A stretch of 25,770 nucleotides of DNA, taken from NCBI GenBank assembly GCA_002309375.1, contig DBXK01000052.1, forward strand, positions 1,236 through 27,005. Reading direction: 5' to 3'. The translations under genes were made by a program, and so were the position numbers. This document shows, in pieces, positions 14,526-21,883 of the stretch. How positions within the stretch are numbered: the first letter of the stretch is position 1; every line of letters begins with the position of its first letter. This stretch comes from Christensenella sp. UBA1214 (lineage in GTDB: Bacteria; Bacillota; Clostridia; Christensenellales; CAG-138). The notes beneath the pieces are model-generated. The model saw only the letters and a program-made list of their open reading frames with translations, was not told where the DNA came from and made no database searches.

Positions 14526-14858
14526 CTACCAACAACCCGGTTAATGCCTTTGTTACTTTCTGCGAAAGTAACGCAAAAGCACTTTTGACGGAGCAAGTCC
14601 ATCAAAAGTGCTTTGCGCTCTGCGAGGCCATATGAATTACCGATGGGTTAATGTCCCTGCAAGCATCGCCTTTTTATACCCAAACGGCCGCTTGCAAGGG
14701 CTGTGCCCTCTGACCCTATGCCGCGTCGCGGTAAAGAACCTTTTGCAGTTAACACTGATGCAGTAAGCATCCGCATTAAAACTCCGCCTTGTTTTCTCTT
14801 GTGCGGCAACAATAAAAAAGGTATAATAACATTTGATAAATAAGCTGAGGTATTCACT
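14526..14858. other. Gene-free stretch at the right edge of the mobile element
   Basis: It holds the right 12-bp repeat (14538-14549), a GTTACTTTC/GAAAGTAAC hairpin with a 3-nt loop (14552-14572) and a longer stem, GCAAAAGCACTTTTGA with TCAAAAGTGCTTTGC (14573-14616, one bulge). A third partial copy of the repeat, GGTTAATG, follows at 14646-14653. From about 14660 to 14790 nothing was recognised. The promoter of the phosphatase lipoprotein gene closes the stretch. Confidence 0.5.
14799..14827 (+). promoter_or_regulatory. Promoter of the phosphatase lipoprotein gene
   Basis: TTGTGC and a perfect TATAAT are separated by 17 bp, about 30 bp before the ATG. Confidence 0.6.
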
Positions 14859-15995
14859 ATGAAAATGATAAATAAGACAGTCTGCATCATTCTTGCCGCC
14901 ATGTCCGTGCTGCTTTTGCTCTCGGGCTGCAGCAAAGCTGCCAAGCCCTTTACAGTGGAGATCGCGAAGATCAAAAAGTCCGGAAACGTGATACTGGCTG
15001 CGAAGTTCGATGAGCTGAAGGCGAATGGCATCGAGATCGGCGACATCGTCACCGTGAAGATCGCGGACCGGGAATATGCGCTTCCAGTCGGAACGTCCTA
15101 CACCGACGTCGACGCCGGGTGTATGATAATGAGATACGATCCCGAGGACGACGATATCACCCTCGCGATCAATATGGGGTCGTTCGCTCAGGAAACCGGT
15201 ATCGGCGAAAAGCGGACTATTGAAGAGGATCCGGGCTATGAATGGGATCAGTCCGTCACCGAGGTCGCTATTACGCTGAAAGAAAAGCATGGCTATCTTG
15301 ACGAATACAACGCCCGCAACCTTGAAAGGACGAACGAACGCGAGGATTATGCCGATCTATCGGACGAGGATTTTGCGAATTTCAGAGCGGTCGCGGTCTC
15401 GGGAATGAGGGAAGGCGTTCTCTATCGCAGCAGCTCGCCGATCGATCCGGATCTCGGCAGGAACGAGTTCGCCATGCAGGCGATGGAAAAAGCGGGGATC
15501 CGATCGGTGATAAACCTCGGCGACCCGGCTGACGGGATGAATGAGTTCGATGCTTTCCCCGGAAGCTATTACAGCGATTGTACGATAGCAAATATCGAAA
15601 TGAGCTATGATTTCGCCTCGGCGGAGTTCGGCGAAAAGGTCCGGGAGTGCGTGCTGTTTATCATCGGGAACGACGGACCGTATCTTATCCACTGCAAGGA
15701 GGGCAAGGACCGCAGCGGCATCCTGTGCGCGATCCTCGAATGCTTCGTCGGCGCAGACTATGATGAGGTCGCGGCAGATTATATGCTCACTTACCGAAAC
15801 TTTTATCACGTCGGGCCCGACGACGCAACGTATGCGATCATCCTCAGGAACAACCTTATTAAGACGCTTTCCGCTCTGTTTGGAACGTACGATCTTGAGA
15901 CGGCCGACATGAAGGAAGCAGCAGCAGAATACCTGCTTTCGATCGGGCTCAGCCGCGAACAGCTCGATGCGCTGACCGCAAGGCTGGGGAAGTAA
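14859..15995 (+). CDS. Lipoprotein tyrosine-phosphatase-like protein with extra N-terminal beta domain
   Basis: This 378-residue protein has a lipoprotein signal peptide (lipobox LLSGC, Cys24), so it should face outward. Residues about 30-115 (NVILAAKFDELKANGIEIGD, VTVKIADREYALPVGTSYTD, LAINMGSFAQETGI) resemble the C-terminal beta-barrel domain of SAM hydroxide adenosyltransferase/chlorinase proteins. Residues about 180-375 form a Y_phosphatase3-like domain: GVLYRSSSP at its start, GIRSVINLGDPADG, and the active site IHCKEGKDRSG, with Cys279 and Arg285 as the CX5R pair. The family removes phosphate from phosphotyrosine or from inositol or lipid phosphates; the substrate here is unknown. It lies first in a probable transcript with the reductase gene 28 bp downstream. 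Confidence is high for the phosphatase and moderate for the N-terminal domain. Confidence 0.88.
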   Translation: MKMINKTVCIILAAMSVLLLLSGCSKAAKPFTVEIAKIKKSGNVILAAKFDELKANGIEIGDIVTVKIADREYALPVGTSYTDVDAGCMIMRYDPEDDDITLAINMGSFAQETGIGEKRTIEEDPGYEWDQSVTEVAITLKEKHGYLDEYNARNLERTNEREDYADLSDEDFANFRAVAVSGMREGVLYRSSSPIDPDLGRNEFAMQAMEKAGIRSVINLGDPADGMNEFDAFPGSYYSDCTIANIEMSYDFASAEFGEKVRECVLFIIGNDGPYLIHCKEGKDRSGILCAILECFVGADYDEVAADYMLTYRNFYHVGPDDATYAIILRNNLIKTLSALFGTYDLETADMKEAAAEYLLSIGLSREQLDALTARLGK

Positions 15996-16023
15996 AGCCC
16001 GGTAAAGTCAAAGGAGCTGAAAA

Positions 16024-16590
16024 ATGATACTTTTCATTGACGCCTGTGTTCGTGAAGCCTCCCGGACGAGGCGACTCGCGCTCCGCCTGCTTGATGTTCT
16101 CGGCGGTGCTTACGAGCACGTAAACCTTGAAAAATGCGATTTTCCGAAGGTCGACGAGGCTTTCCTTCAAAAACGGGACCGTCTTTTGCAGGAAGGGGAT
16201 CTTGCGGATCCGATGTTCGGCTATGCAAGGCAGTTTGTACAAGCGGATGCGATCGTTATCGCCGCTCCATTCTGGGATCTCTCGTTCCCGGCGGCATTAA
16301 AGACCTATTTTGAGCAGATCAACGTGGTCGGTATAACCTTCCGATACACGCCGGAGGGCGTGCCGGTCGGAATGTGCCGTGCGAAGAAGCTGTATTACGT
16401 CACGACAGCCGGAGGGGACTTCTTCCCGGAGGAATACGGGTTTGGATACGTCAGGGCGCTTGCGCAGAATTTCTACGGGATCGAGACCGTTGAGCTGATA
16501 AAGGCCGTCGGGCTCGATATTGAAGGCGCCCCGGTCGAGGAAATATTGCGCGAATGCGAAGAGGAGATCGAAAGAAGATTCCGCAAATAA
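16024..16590 (+). CDS. Flavodoxin-fold NAD(P)H-dependent oxidoreductase
   Basis: This 188-residue protein belongs to the Flavodoxin_2 group (AzoR, quinone reductase-like). It starts ILFIDACVREASRTRRLALRLLDVL, with the Ser/Arg-rich flavin phosphate-binding loop, and has the typical IVIAAPFWDLSFPAALKTYFEQI and the YYVTTAGGDF segment near the flavin ring. Such enzymes reduce quinones, azo compounds or flavins in the cytoplasm. AAAGGAG precedes the start, and 28 bp separate it from the phosphatase gene, so the two are probably co-transcribed. A terminator follows. Confidence 0.9.
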   Translation: MILFIDACVREASRTRRLALRLLDVLGGAYEHVNLEKCDFPKVDEAFLQKRDRLLQEGDLADPMFGYARQFVQADAIVIAAPFWDLSFPAALKTYFEQINVVGITFRYTPEGVPVGMCRAKKLYYVTTAGGDFFPEEYGFGYVRALAQNFYGIETVELIKAVGLDIEGAPVEEILRECEEEIERRFRK

Positions 16591-16633
16591 AGTTGTGACA
16601 GTACGTGTTGCCGATAAGGCTCTAAACCACCCG

Positions 16634-16660
16634 GTGGCGGAATTGCTTCCGCCGCTTTTT
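16634..16660 (+). terminator. Terminator after the oxidoreductase gene
   Basis: A 7-bp stem (GGCGGAA with TTCCGCC) with a TTGC loop is followed by GCTTTTT. It separates the reductase from the symporter promoter. Confidence 0.8.
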
Positions 16661-16696
16661 CGCATAACTTCCCAAATTATTTTGAAGCCGCCCGTG

Positions 16697-16718
16697 TTTG
16701 TTGGACATTTGCTGGACA
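16697..16718 (+). promoter_or_regulatory. Direct-repeat operator upstream of the symporter (site A)
   Basis: Two heptamers, TTGGACA (16701-16707) and CTGGACA (16712-16718), repeat with an 11-bp period, each preceded by TTTG. The 22-bp unit occurs again with a single difference upstream of the response regulator gene (25039-25060, - strand). An 11-bp repeat just upstream of the -10 fits tandem binding by an OmpR/SARP-type winged helix. Confidence 0.75.
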
Positions 16719-16730
16719 CGGTGTTATAAT
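16702..16730 (+). promoter_or_regulatory. Promoter of the symporter gene
   Basis: TGGACA (16702-16707, inside the first operator heptamer) and a perfect TATAAT (16725-16730) are 17 bp apart. A second TATAAA follows at 16730-16735. The overlap of -35 and operator suggests direct control of polymerase recruitment. Confidence 0.7.
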
Positions 16731-16752
16731 ATAAAGAATTCGGAAAGCGAGG

Positions 16753-18387
16753 ATGATGAGAATGATATTCTTTCAGGATACGAAAAAACTGACGAACGAA
16801 GTAATCGATTCATGGTCGGAAAATGCCGTCAATGCGTACCGGGAATACGCCGGCAAACGAGCGGAAAGCACGGTAAAGCTGCGGCTTACCATTGAGGAGC
16901 TGCTTTTGCGTTTTCGTGATCTGTACGGAACAGATGAGCCATGCACCATTAAAGGTATTCGCAGGTTCGGGAGCATCTCGTTTGAACTGTCGCAAAAGGG
17001 CGCTCCGCGAAATCCTCTTGAGACAGATCCGGAAGCAAGCTTACCGTATAACATTCTTGCCAAACTCAATCTTGATCCGCAATATGCCTACCGCCAGAAC
17101 CGCGGTCTTAACGTCGTAACGGTCCCGGCGCCCCTAAGGAAACGAAAAAACTCGATGCTGATCGGGATTCTTCTTGCAGCAGTGCTGTCGGTCGTCACCT
17201 GGCTCGTATCGGGACTTCTCCCCGAGGCAGCTCTTAATGATTATATGATCCCGCTCGTTTCGGGGCTGTTCACCAAGCTTTCCGCCGTCTTTTCGGCTCT
17301 GGCAACTCCGCTGGTGTTCTGTGCGGTAATTCTTGGGATAAGCGGGATCGGTGACGTTTCCTCTTTTGGAAAACTCGGCGGAAGACTCCTGAAAAGAATG
17401 ATGGTGACCTATGGGATCGCTATGATCGCTATGATCGCCGTTGGTCTGCCAATGGGCATCATCTCCCCGACCTCATCGGCGGGCGGAGGAAACGTATTCG
17501 GCGACCTCACAAATCTCATCCTCGATATCATCCCCGGCAACCTCATCGAGCCCTTCCGTATAGACAACGACCTGCAGGTCATAGTTATAGCCGTCTTCAT
17601 AGGCGTGATCATGCTCGGCCTTGGCGACAAGGTGGGACATCTACGCACGTTCATCGACGAAGCCGGAACGCTCGTTAACCGTATGATGGCGGCGGTCTGC
17701 AAGCTGCTTCCGCTGTTCGTTTACCTCGGCTTTACGAATCTGCTTTTGAGCGGAAAGCTTTCGGAGCTGGGCGGCGTATCCAAGATCGTCATCATTTGCC
17801 TCGGCGCCTCCGCAATTACCGTCGCTGTGACTTTGGTCCGGGCTCTGATCGTCACAAAGCGTCCGTTCAAAGAGCTTTTCTCCGCACAGCTTCCGGCGCT
17901 TATCATCAACCTTACCACCAGCTCGCAGGTTTCGGCTCTTCCCGAGAGCATGAAATGCTGCAAGCAAAAATGGGGTATCGACGAAAAGTTTGTCAATTTC
18001 GGACTGCCGCTCGGCATCGTCATATATATGCCCTGCGGCGCGATAATGCTCGGCTCGATAGTTTGGGTCCTCACATATATGTCCGCAGGATCGGTCGACA
18101 CGATTATGCTTGCAAAGCTGGTTTTCGTTTCGGTCATTGTTGCTATTGCCGCTCCGCCCATCCCAGGCTCGGCCTTTGCGGTCTTGCCGATCATGTTCTC
18201 ATCCTGCGGAACGGATCTTTCCATGATGCCGCTCGCAGTCATCATCGGTTCCACGGTGGGATATCTGATGCCCGCACTGAACGGCTACTGCATGCAGCTC
18301 GAGCTTCTCATGAGCGCGCAAAAGTCCGGATGCATCAAAAAGGATCAAGCGCCTGAAACGGCTATCGAAGCCGCGGCTGACCTGTAA
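16753..18387 (+). CDS. SLC1/SDF-family cation:dicarboxylate symporter-like protein with N-terminal GHKL-like domain
   Basis: This 544-residue protein has two parts. Residues about 1-130 are soluble: STVKLRLTIEELLLRFRDLYG and a FGSISFELSQKGAPRNPL block resemble a degenerate histidine-kinase-type (GHKL) ATPase with a modified N-box; RGLNVVTV could be a G2-like turn, and the DxGxG box is not evident. Residues about 135-530 are the SDF symporter core, with eight helices and two hairpins: HP1 region LTTSSQVSALP, a changed NMDGT motif (IYMPCGAIM) and HP2 APPIPGSAFAVLPIMF. Relatives import glutamate, aspartate, dicarboxylates or Ser/Thr with Na+ or H+; the altered motifs prevent a substrate call. 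The start could also be ATG 16762. It is transcribed alone from its own promoter, with a terminator after it. Confidence 0.85.
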   Translation: MMRMIFFQDTKKLTNEVIDSWSENAVNAYREYAGKRAESTVKLRLTIEELLLRFRDLYGTDEPCTIKGIRRFGSISFELSQKGAPRNPLETDPEASLPYNILAKLNLDPQYAYRQNRGLNVVTVPAPLRKRKNSMLIGILLAAVLSVVTWLVSGLLPEAALNDYMIPLVSGLFTKLSAVFSALATPLVFCAVILGISGIGDVSSFGKLGGRLLKRMMVTYGIAMIAMIAVGLPMGIISPTSSAGGGNVFGDLTNLILDIIPGNLIEPFRIDNDLQVIVIAVFIGVIMLGLGDKVGHLRTFIDEAGTLVNRMMAAVCKLLPLFVYLGFTNLLLSGKLSELGGVSKIVIICLGASAITVAVTLVRALIVTKRPFKELFSAQLPALIINLTTSSQVSALPESMKCCKQKWGIDEKFVNFGLPLGIVIYMPCGAIMLGSIVWVLTYMSAGSVDTIMLAKLVFVSVIVAIAAPPIPGSAFAVLPIMFSSCGTDLSMMPLAVIIGSTVGYLMPALNGYCMQLELLMSAQKSGCIKKDQAPETAIEAAADL

Positions 18388-18431
18388 CGCCATTCATAGA
18401 GCTGAGTACCAAGTCGGCACATGAATAAATT

Positions 18432-18459
18432 AAAGCACCGTTCTTTGCGGTGCTTTTTG
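18432..18459 (+). terminator. Terminator of the symporter gene
   Basis: A 9-bp stem (AAAGCACCG with CGGTGCTTT) with a 7-nt loop continues into a T-run. Between it and the STAS gene (18460-18635) there are only short hairpins and no convincing gene. Confidence 0.85.
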
Positions 18460-18635
18460 CGTGAATATAATTGTACGGAATCGCTCCGCTTCCGTTATCG
18501 TTTCAGATACGCGGAAGCGACCGGGAACTCGAAATACGTGTTTCATGCTTTGGGCTCACGCTTTACCGATGAGCTCGATGCTCATCACTTATTCAGTGCT
18601 CGGACCTCCGGCGGGTCATGCCCGCCGTCCCGGCT

Positions 18636-18932
18636 TCATTCGATCGTCAGTATCTCATTAAAGCCCGTGATTTCGAAGATCTCCATGATTATCGGACTCA
18701 CGTTTATCAGCTTCAGTTCTCCGCACGCGGCCATTTTCTTCTGTGTGCGCAGCAGCACGCGAAGGCCCGCGGAGGAGATGTATTCAAGGCCTGCGCAGTC
18801 AAGCGTCAGCGTTTCGACTCCGCCGAGCCTGGAATTGATGTACTCCTCCAGTTCCGGCGCGGTCACGGTGTCCAGCCTGCCGGTGATGCCGATGACGGCG
18901 GCACTGTTGCTGCTTTCAAAATTCAGTTCCAT
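18636..18932 (-). CDS. STAS-domain anti-sigma-factor antagonist-like protein
   Basis: This 98-residue protein is a complete STAS domain, like SpoIIAA and RsbV. It shows the strand ITGRLDTVTAPELEEYI, a central LTLDCAGLEYISSAGLRVLL, and ELKLINVSPIIMEIFEITGF. The serine usually phosphorylated by a partner GHKL kinase corresponds to Ser53 or Ser54 in YISSAG. Such proteins switch partners between a kinase and another target. AAAGGAG precedes the ATG, and the gene follows the GHKL-like gene by 11 bp, a typical pair. No sigma factor gene is nearby, so the target is unknown. Confidence 0.9.
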   Translation of the reverse strand: MELNFESSNSAAVIGITGRLDTVTAPELEEYINSRLGGVETLTLDCAGLEYISSAGLRVLLRTQKKMAACGELKLINVSPIIMEIFEITGFNEILTIE

Positions 18933-18943
18933 GGTGGCTCCTT

Positions 18944-19549
18944 TCAGAATCTCTTGATAATGATGATCTCGACGTCGCGGCCCTTTATGCCGATCCTCAC
19001 GTCGTCCGCAAGGTTCGCGACAACGGATCTTTCAAGCTCATCCCAGTTTTCATCCGGTTCGGAAGCCCTTTCAAGCGAAGCGCTGTAGCGGCGCAGGGAC
19101 CAGTAATCATCCGGCATAAAATGCATCATGCCGAATTCCGGATCTATGTTATTACAGCAAAAGCCGGCTGCAAGCGATCGGCCGACGCTCATATCGCCGG
19201 GAGCCATGAACCTTTCGAACAGATCCCGCAGCTTTCCCGTTACGCCCCTGGCGGCGGCGTTTTTGCCGCTTTGGGAAACGGCCAGCAGCTTTTTCCGCAT
19301 TTCCGAATCCATCTCCGCTTTGGCTGTAAGATGCAGCGAGAACACTCCCTCTTCGTCATCTATCCAGAAATCGGCTTCCTTTTCGCCGGTCAGCGCGTGC
19401 ATTATGCCCATCATCTCTTCGGTCAGCAGCCGAAGATGCATCGCGCTCTTTTCGGTCAGGTCCTTGAACGCCGCAACGCGCTCCGCCTGCTCAAGCGCCT
19501 TGCCGAAGCCGGCGCCTCCGTTCGTTACGTGGATCGTATCTGATCGCAT
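18944..19549 (-). CDS. GHKL-like ATP-binding regulator paired with the STAS protein
   Basis: This 201-residue protein resembles anti-sigma-kinase-type GHKL proteins in its first half. The N-box-like HLRLLTEEMMGIMHALTG is followed by a strand pair (ADFWIDDEEGVFSLHLTAKA). The classical DxGxG and GxGL boxes were not found. The second half (about 95-201) is helical, then ends in the strand region VRIGIKGRDVEIIIIKRF, which could complete the fold. It is encoded immediately before the STAS gene and probably acts with it as kinase or binding partner. Its N-box region looks like the one fused to the symporter nearby. AAGGAG lies 8 bp upstream of the ATG. Confidence 0.7.
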   Translation of the reverse strand: MRSDTIHVTNGGAGFGKALEQAERVAAFKDLTEKSAMHLRLLTEEMMGIMHALTGEKEADFWIDDEEGVFSLHLTAKAEMDSEMRKKLLAVSQSGKNAAARGVTGKLRDLFERFMAPGDMSVGRSLAAGFCCNNIDPEFGMMHFMPDDYWSLRRYSASLERASEPDENWDELERSVVANLADDVRIGIKGRDVEIIIIKRF

Positions 19550-19625
19550 CCTGCTTTCTCCTTTTCCGTTACCGTTTGTTTACCCGGATCGGCTCCGGTC
19601 TTTTTATTCTGCCGTATGCACCGCT

Positions 19626-21023
19626 TTATTGCTGATCAAAACCGGAATAATCGAATTCGAAATGCTCCTGCGCATCGCCTTCGGCATACCGCCAGCAGCG
19701 GATCCTGTTCTCGTCCGGGAAAAGCTTTTCAAAGCGGTAATCCCATACCGGCGCGAAAAAGTCGTCGTCCGCCTTGTAGTCAGGATGAGGATGATCCTGC
19801 GCATAGTTGGAGACGTAGATAAAATTATCCTTACTGCAGCCGGTCGCGTCGCGCTGATCGTCCGTCATCATGAAGTAGATCAGCTTATCCATCTCGCTGA
19901 GCACGTATGTCGGGTCGATATGGTAATTGCGGCCGTTTATGAGGACATAGCTCCATTCATGCAAGCTGCCCTTGACAGTGGCGGCGTCGACGCCGGCCTG
20001 CATCAAAAGGTAGGAATACGCCGGAGCGATCTCGCGGCAGATGCCCGTCCCCGTTTCGAAGAGGCGTAAGGTCGTGGTATAATCCACCTGATTTTCCATA
20101 TCAACATGGTACGTATCCCAATCGTATTCATAGGTCCTCGAGAAGTAAACGTACAGCGCAAGCGCTTTTTCAACGTCCGACCAATCGGGTTCGAGCACCT
20201 CGTTTAGGATGCCTTCGATCTGCTCTGCGAACTCCGCGATCCTCGCCGCGGCTTCCTCGGGGGAAACGAGCCAGGTAAAGCTCCCGACGCCGTCTTTGAC
20301 CGGATCGTTCCGGTCATACGCAAAGTCTATGAGCTCCACGAACACCGGGAAGCACTTATTCGGGAACTGTCCCATGACCCAATCGTAGGTGTGCTTATCG
20401 GGGCAGGCAAAGGTGTTTTCGCCCGCCATGACGGCATCCACGAGGTTGAACCAGGTCTCGCACATGGTCTCGCCGAATATCTCCTCAAGATACACGGAGC
20501 AGACCTTCGGCCGGAAAACGAAGCGTTCAGGCTCCGCCGTCGGCTCTTCCGGAACGGGCGTAGGAGCATTTTCCCCAAGATAATCGAACAGATCGAACGT
20601 TCCCGCTTCTTCCTCGATATTGAGCGACGGTATGCGCTCCACCGTCCTCGTGGAGCCGCTCGTTTTATCGACGTAGAAATCAACAAAAGTATCGGTATAG
20701 CTGCGGAATAACACCAGGTATTCCGTTTCCGTCTCTTCGCCCATCATCAGCGAGCAGTTTTCGGTGCCTTCTCTGCCCGTTCCCCAGCCGTACACGTACC
20801 GGCAGTAATTGCTTACACCTTCATACGCCATGCCTGCCGTTACAGCCTCCGGCGCTTCGGTCCCGGGAACGTCCGTGCCTGCAGCCTCGGTCGGCTGAGC
20901 GGCGTCGGTGCTCGCGGGCTCCGGCGGCTCGGTGGCGTCCGGGACGTCGTTCTTCGGAGCGCAGCCCCAAAGCATGCAGCACGCAAGGAGCAGCGCGATG
21001 ATCGAGAAAAGCAGCCTTTTCAT
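19626..21023 (-). CDS. Transglutaminase-like lipoprotein
   Basis: This 465-residue exported lipoprotein has a signal peptide ending MLWGC (Cys21), then a Pro/Thr/Glu/Ala-rich linker (about 25-70) that spans the wall region. The C-terminal transglutaminase-like domain has a full triad: Cys329 in GTGICREIAPAYSYLL, His355 in SLHEWSYV and Asp370 in YHIDPTY. Such domains act as cysteine proteases or amidases, or crosslink proteins at the surface. The start was set at the ATG with GGAG 8 bp upstream, 12 codons inside the open frame. It follows the L,D-transpeptidase-like gene by 32 bp, and the two share an almost identical leader sequence. The substrate is unknown. Confidence 0.88.
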   Translation of the reverse strand: MKRLLFSIIALLLACCMLWGCAPKNDVPDATEPPEPASTDAAQPTEAAGTDVPGTEAPEAVTAGMAYEGVSNYCRYVYGWGTGREGTENCSLMMGEETETEYLVLFRSYTDTFVDFYVDKTSGSTRTVERIPSLNIEEEAGTFDLFDYLGENAPTPVPEEPTAEPERFVFRPKVCSVYLEEIFGETMCETWFNLVDAVMAGENTFACPDKHTYDWVMGQFPNKCFPVFVELIDFAYDRNDPVKDGVGSFTWLVSPEEAAARIAEFAEQIEGILNEVLEPDWSDVEKALALYVYFSRTYEYDWDTYHVDMENQVDYTTTLRLFETGTGICREIAPAYSYLLMQAGVDAATVKGSLHEWSYVLINGRNYHIDPTYVLSEMDKLIYFMMTDDQRDATGCSKDNFIYVSNYAQDHPHPDYKADDDFFAPVWDYRFEKLFPDENRIRCWRYAEGDAQEHFEFDYSGFDQQ

Positions 21024-21055
21024 ACTTGTTTCTCCAATAATGCAGTATTTATTGC

Positions 21056-21778
21056 TCATTCTTCATGAATAATGACGCGCATGCCGGGCTCCGCGTTCAT
21101 AAGAACGAGCTTCATCAGCTCTTCATCGATGGCGATGCAGCCCCCGGTGAAGACCTTTGCGCCCTTGCAGTGGAGGAAGATGGAAGAGCCGAGAGGCCAT
21201 TCGCACGCCGGATTATAATCAAGCGCGATGCCGTAATTGTATTCGGGCGAATAGATGAACATCTCCTCGCCGCTGCAGTCATGGCCGGTCTCCCGGGTGT
21301 CGATGATCCGATTGTAATATTCGCACTCCTCATCGCAGGCATAGGTGGTCTCGGTCACGTTGATATAATCAAGCTTCGTTCCGGGATCGTACAGGATCCC
21401 GAACGCGCTTAAAACGCCGAAATCCCCGTAAGGCGTTTTGGCGTCTCCCTCCTGAGTTTTGCCGGCTCCGTTCTTGCCGATATAGGCGTCCGTTTCAAAC
21501 AGGAGCGTCCATGCGTTGTTCTGATTGGTGAGCTTTGTATAAAACTGAACGGTCGCATTGCTGCCCTCCGTGCACCGGACGAGCATGACCTGGCGAACGC
21601 CGTCATCCTTGCGGTAGTACTGAAGCCTTTCACGCCAGTACGCCTGGTTTTCGACGTTGAAAGCATACTCGTCCTCCTGCGGCCCGGTACCGCTTTTGGC
21701 ATCATTTTTCGGAGCGCAGCCCCAAAGCATTGCGCATACAAGAAGCAGCGCGATGATTGCATAAAAAAGCTTTTTCAT
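21056..21778 (-). CDS. L,D-transpeptidase (YkuD-like) family lipoprotein
   Basis: This 240-residue exported lipoprotein has a signal peptide ending MLWGC, as in the next gene. The C-terminal half shows YkuD-like features: KTPYGDFGVL (the TPxGxF block) and SIFLHCKGAKVFTGGCIAI, with His203 and the probable nucleophile Cys214. Enzymes of this family crosslink peptidoglycan stems or attach proteins to them. Several extra cysteines (CDEECEYY, HDCSGEE, ACEW) are unusual and could form disulfides. GGAGG precedes the start. It leads the - strand cluster that includes the transglutaminase-like gene, and possibly the GHKL-like and STAS genes, since no terminator was seen between them. Confidence 0.85.
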   Translation of the reverse strand: MKKLFYAIIALLLVCAMLWGCAPKNDAKSGTGPQEDEYAFNVENQAYWRERLQYYRKDDGVRQVMLVRCTEGSNATVQFYTKLTNQNNAWTLLFETDAYIGKNGAGKTQEGDAKTPYGDFGVLSAFGILYDPGTKLDYINVTETTYACDEECEYYNRIIDTRETGHDCSGEEMFIYSPEYNYGIALDYNPACEWPLGSSIFLHCKGAKVFTGGCIAIDEELMKLVLMNAEPGMRVIIHEE

Positions 21779-21810
21779 AATAACCTCCGCAAAGACCGAC
21801 GATCGATCTG

Positions 21811-21839
21811 AATGTATCATAAACGTTCTTCTTTTTCAA
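21811..21839 (-). promoter_or_regulatory. Promoter of the envelope lipoprotein cluster
   Basis: On the - strand TTGAAA (complement of 21834-21839) and TACATT (complement of 21811-21816) are 17 bp apart, about 35 bp before the L,D-transpeptidase-like start. Confidence 0.55.
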
Positions 21840-21883
21840 GAAAAACGGGGAATAACAGCCGCCGGCGGCGCTTTCTCTTCCTG

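Larger units (their letters stand above)
10991..14549. mobile_element. Degenerate TnpX/TnpW-type integrative element
   Basis: All genes run on the - strand: a truncated VapE, a ParB-like protein, TnpW and a large serine recombinase at the very end. The 12-bp sequence CGGTTAATGCCT occurs just outside the recombinase stop (10999-11010) and again just beyond the broken VapE end (14538-14549), as expected of the short core shared by attL and attR of a serine-recombinase element. No relaxase, coupling protein or type IV secretion gene remains, so it is probably a deleted remnant of an integrative mobilizable element. The exact boundaries are inferred. Confidence 0.6.
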
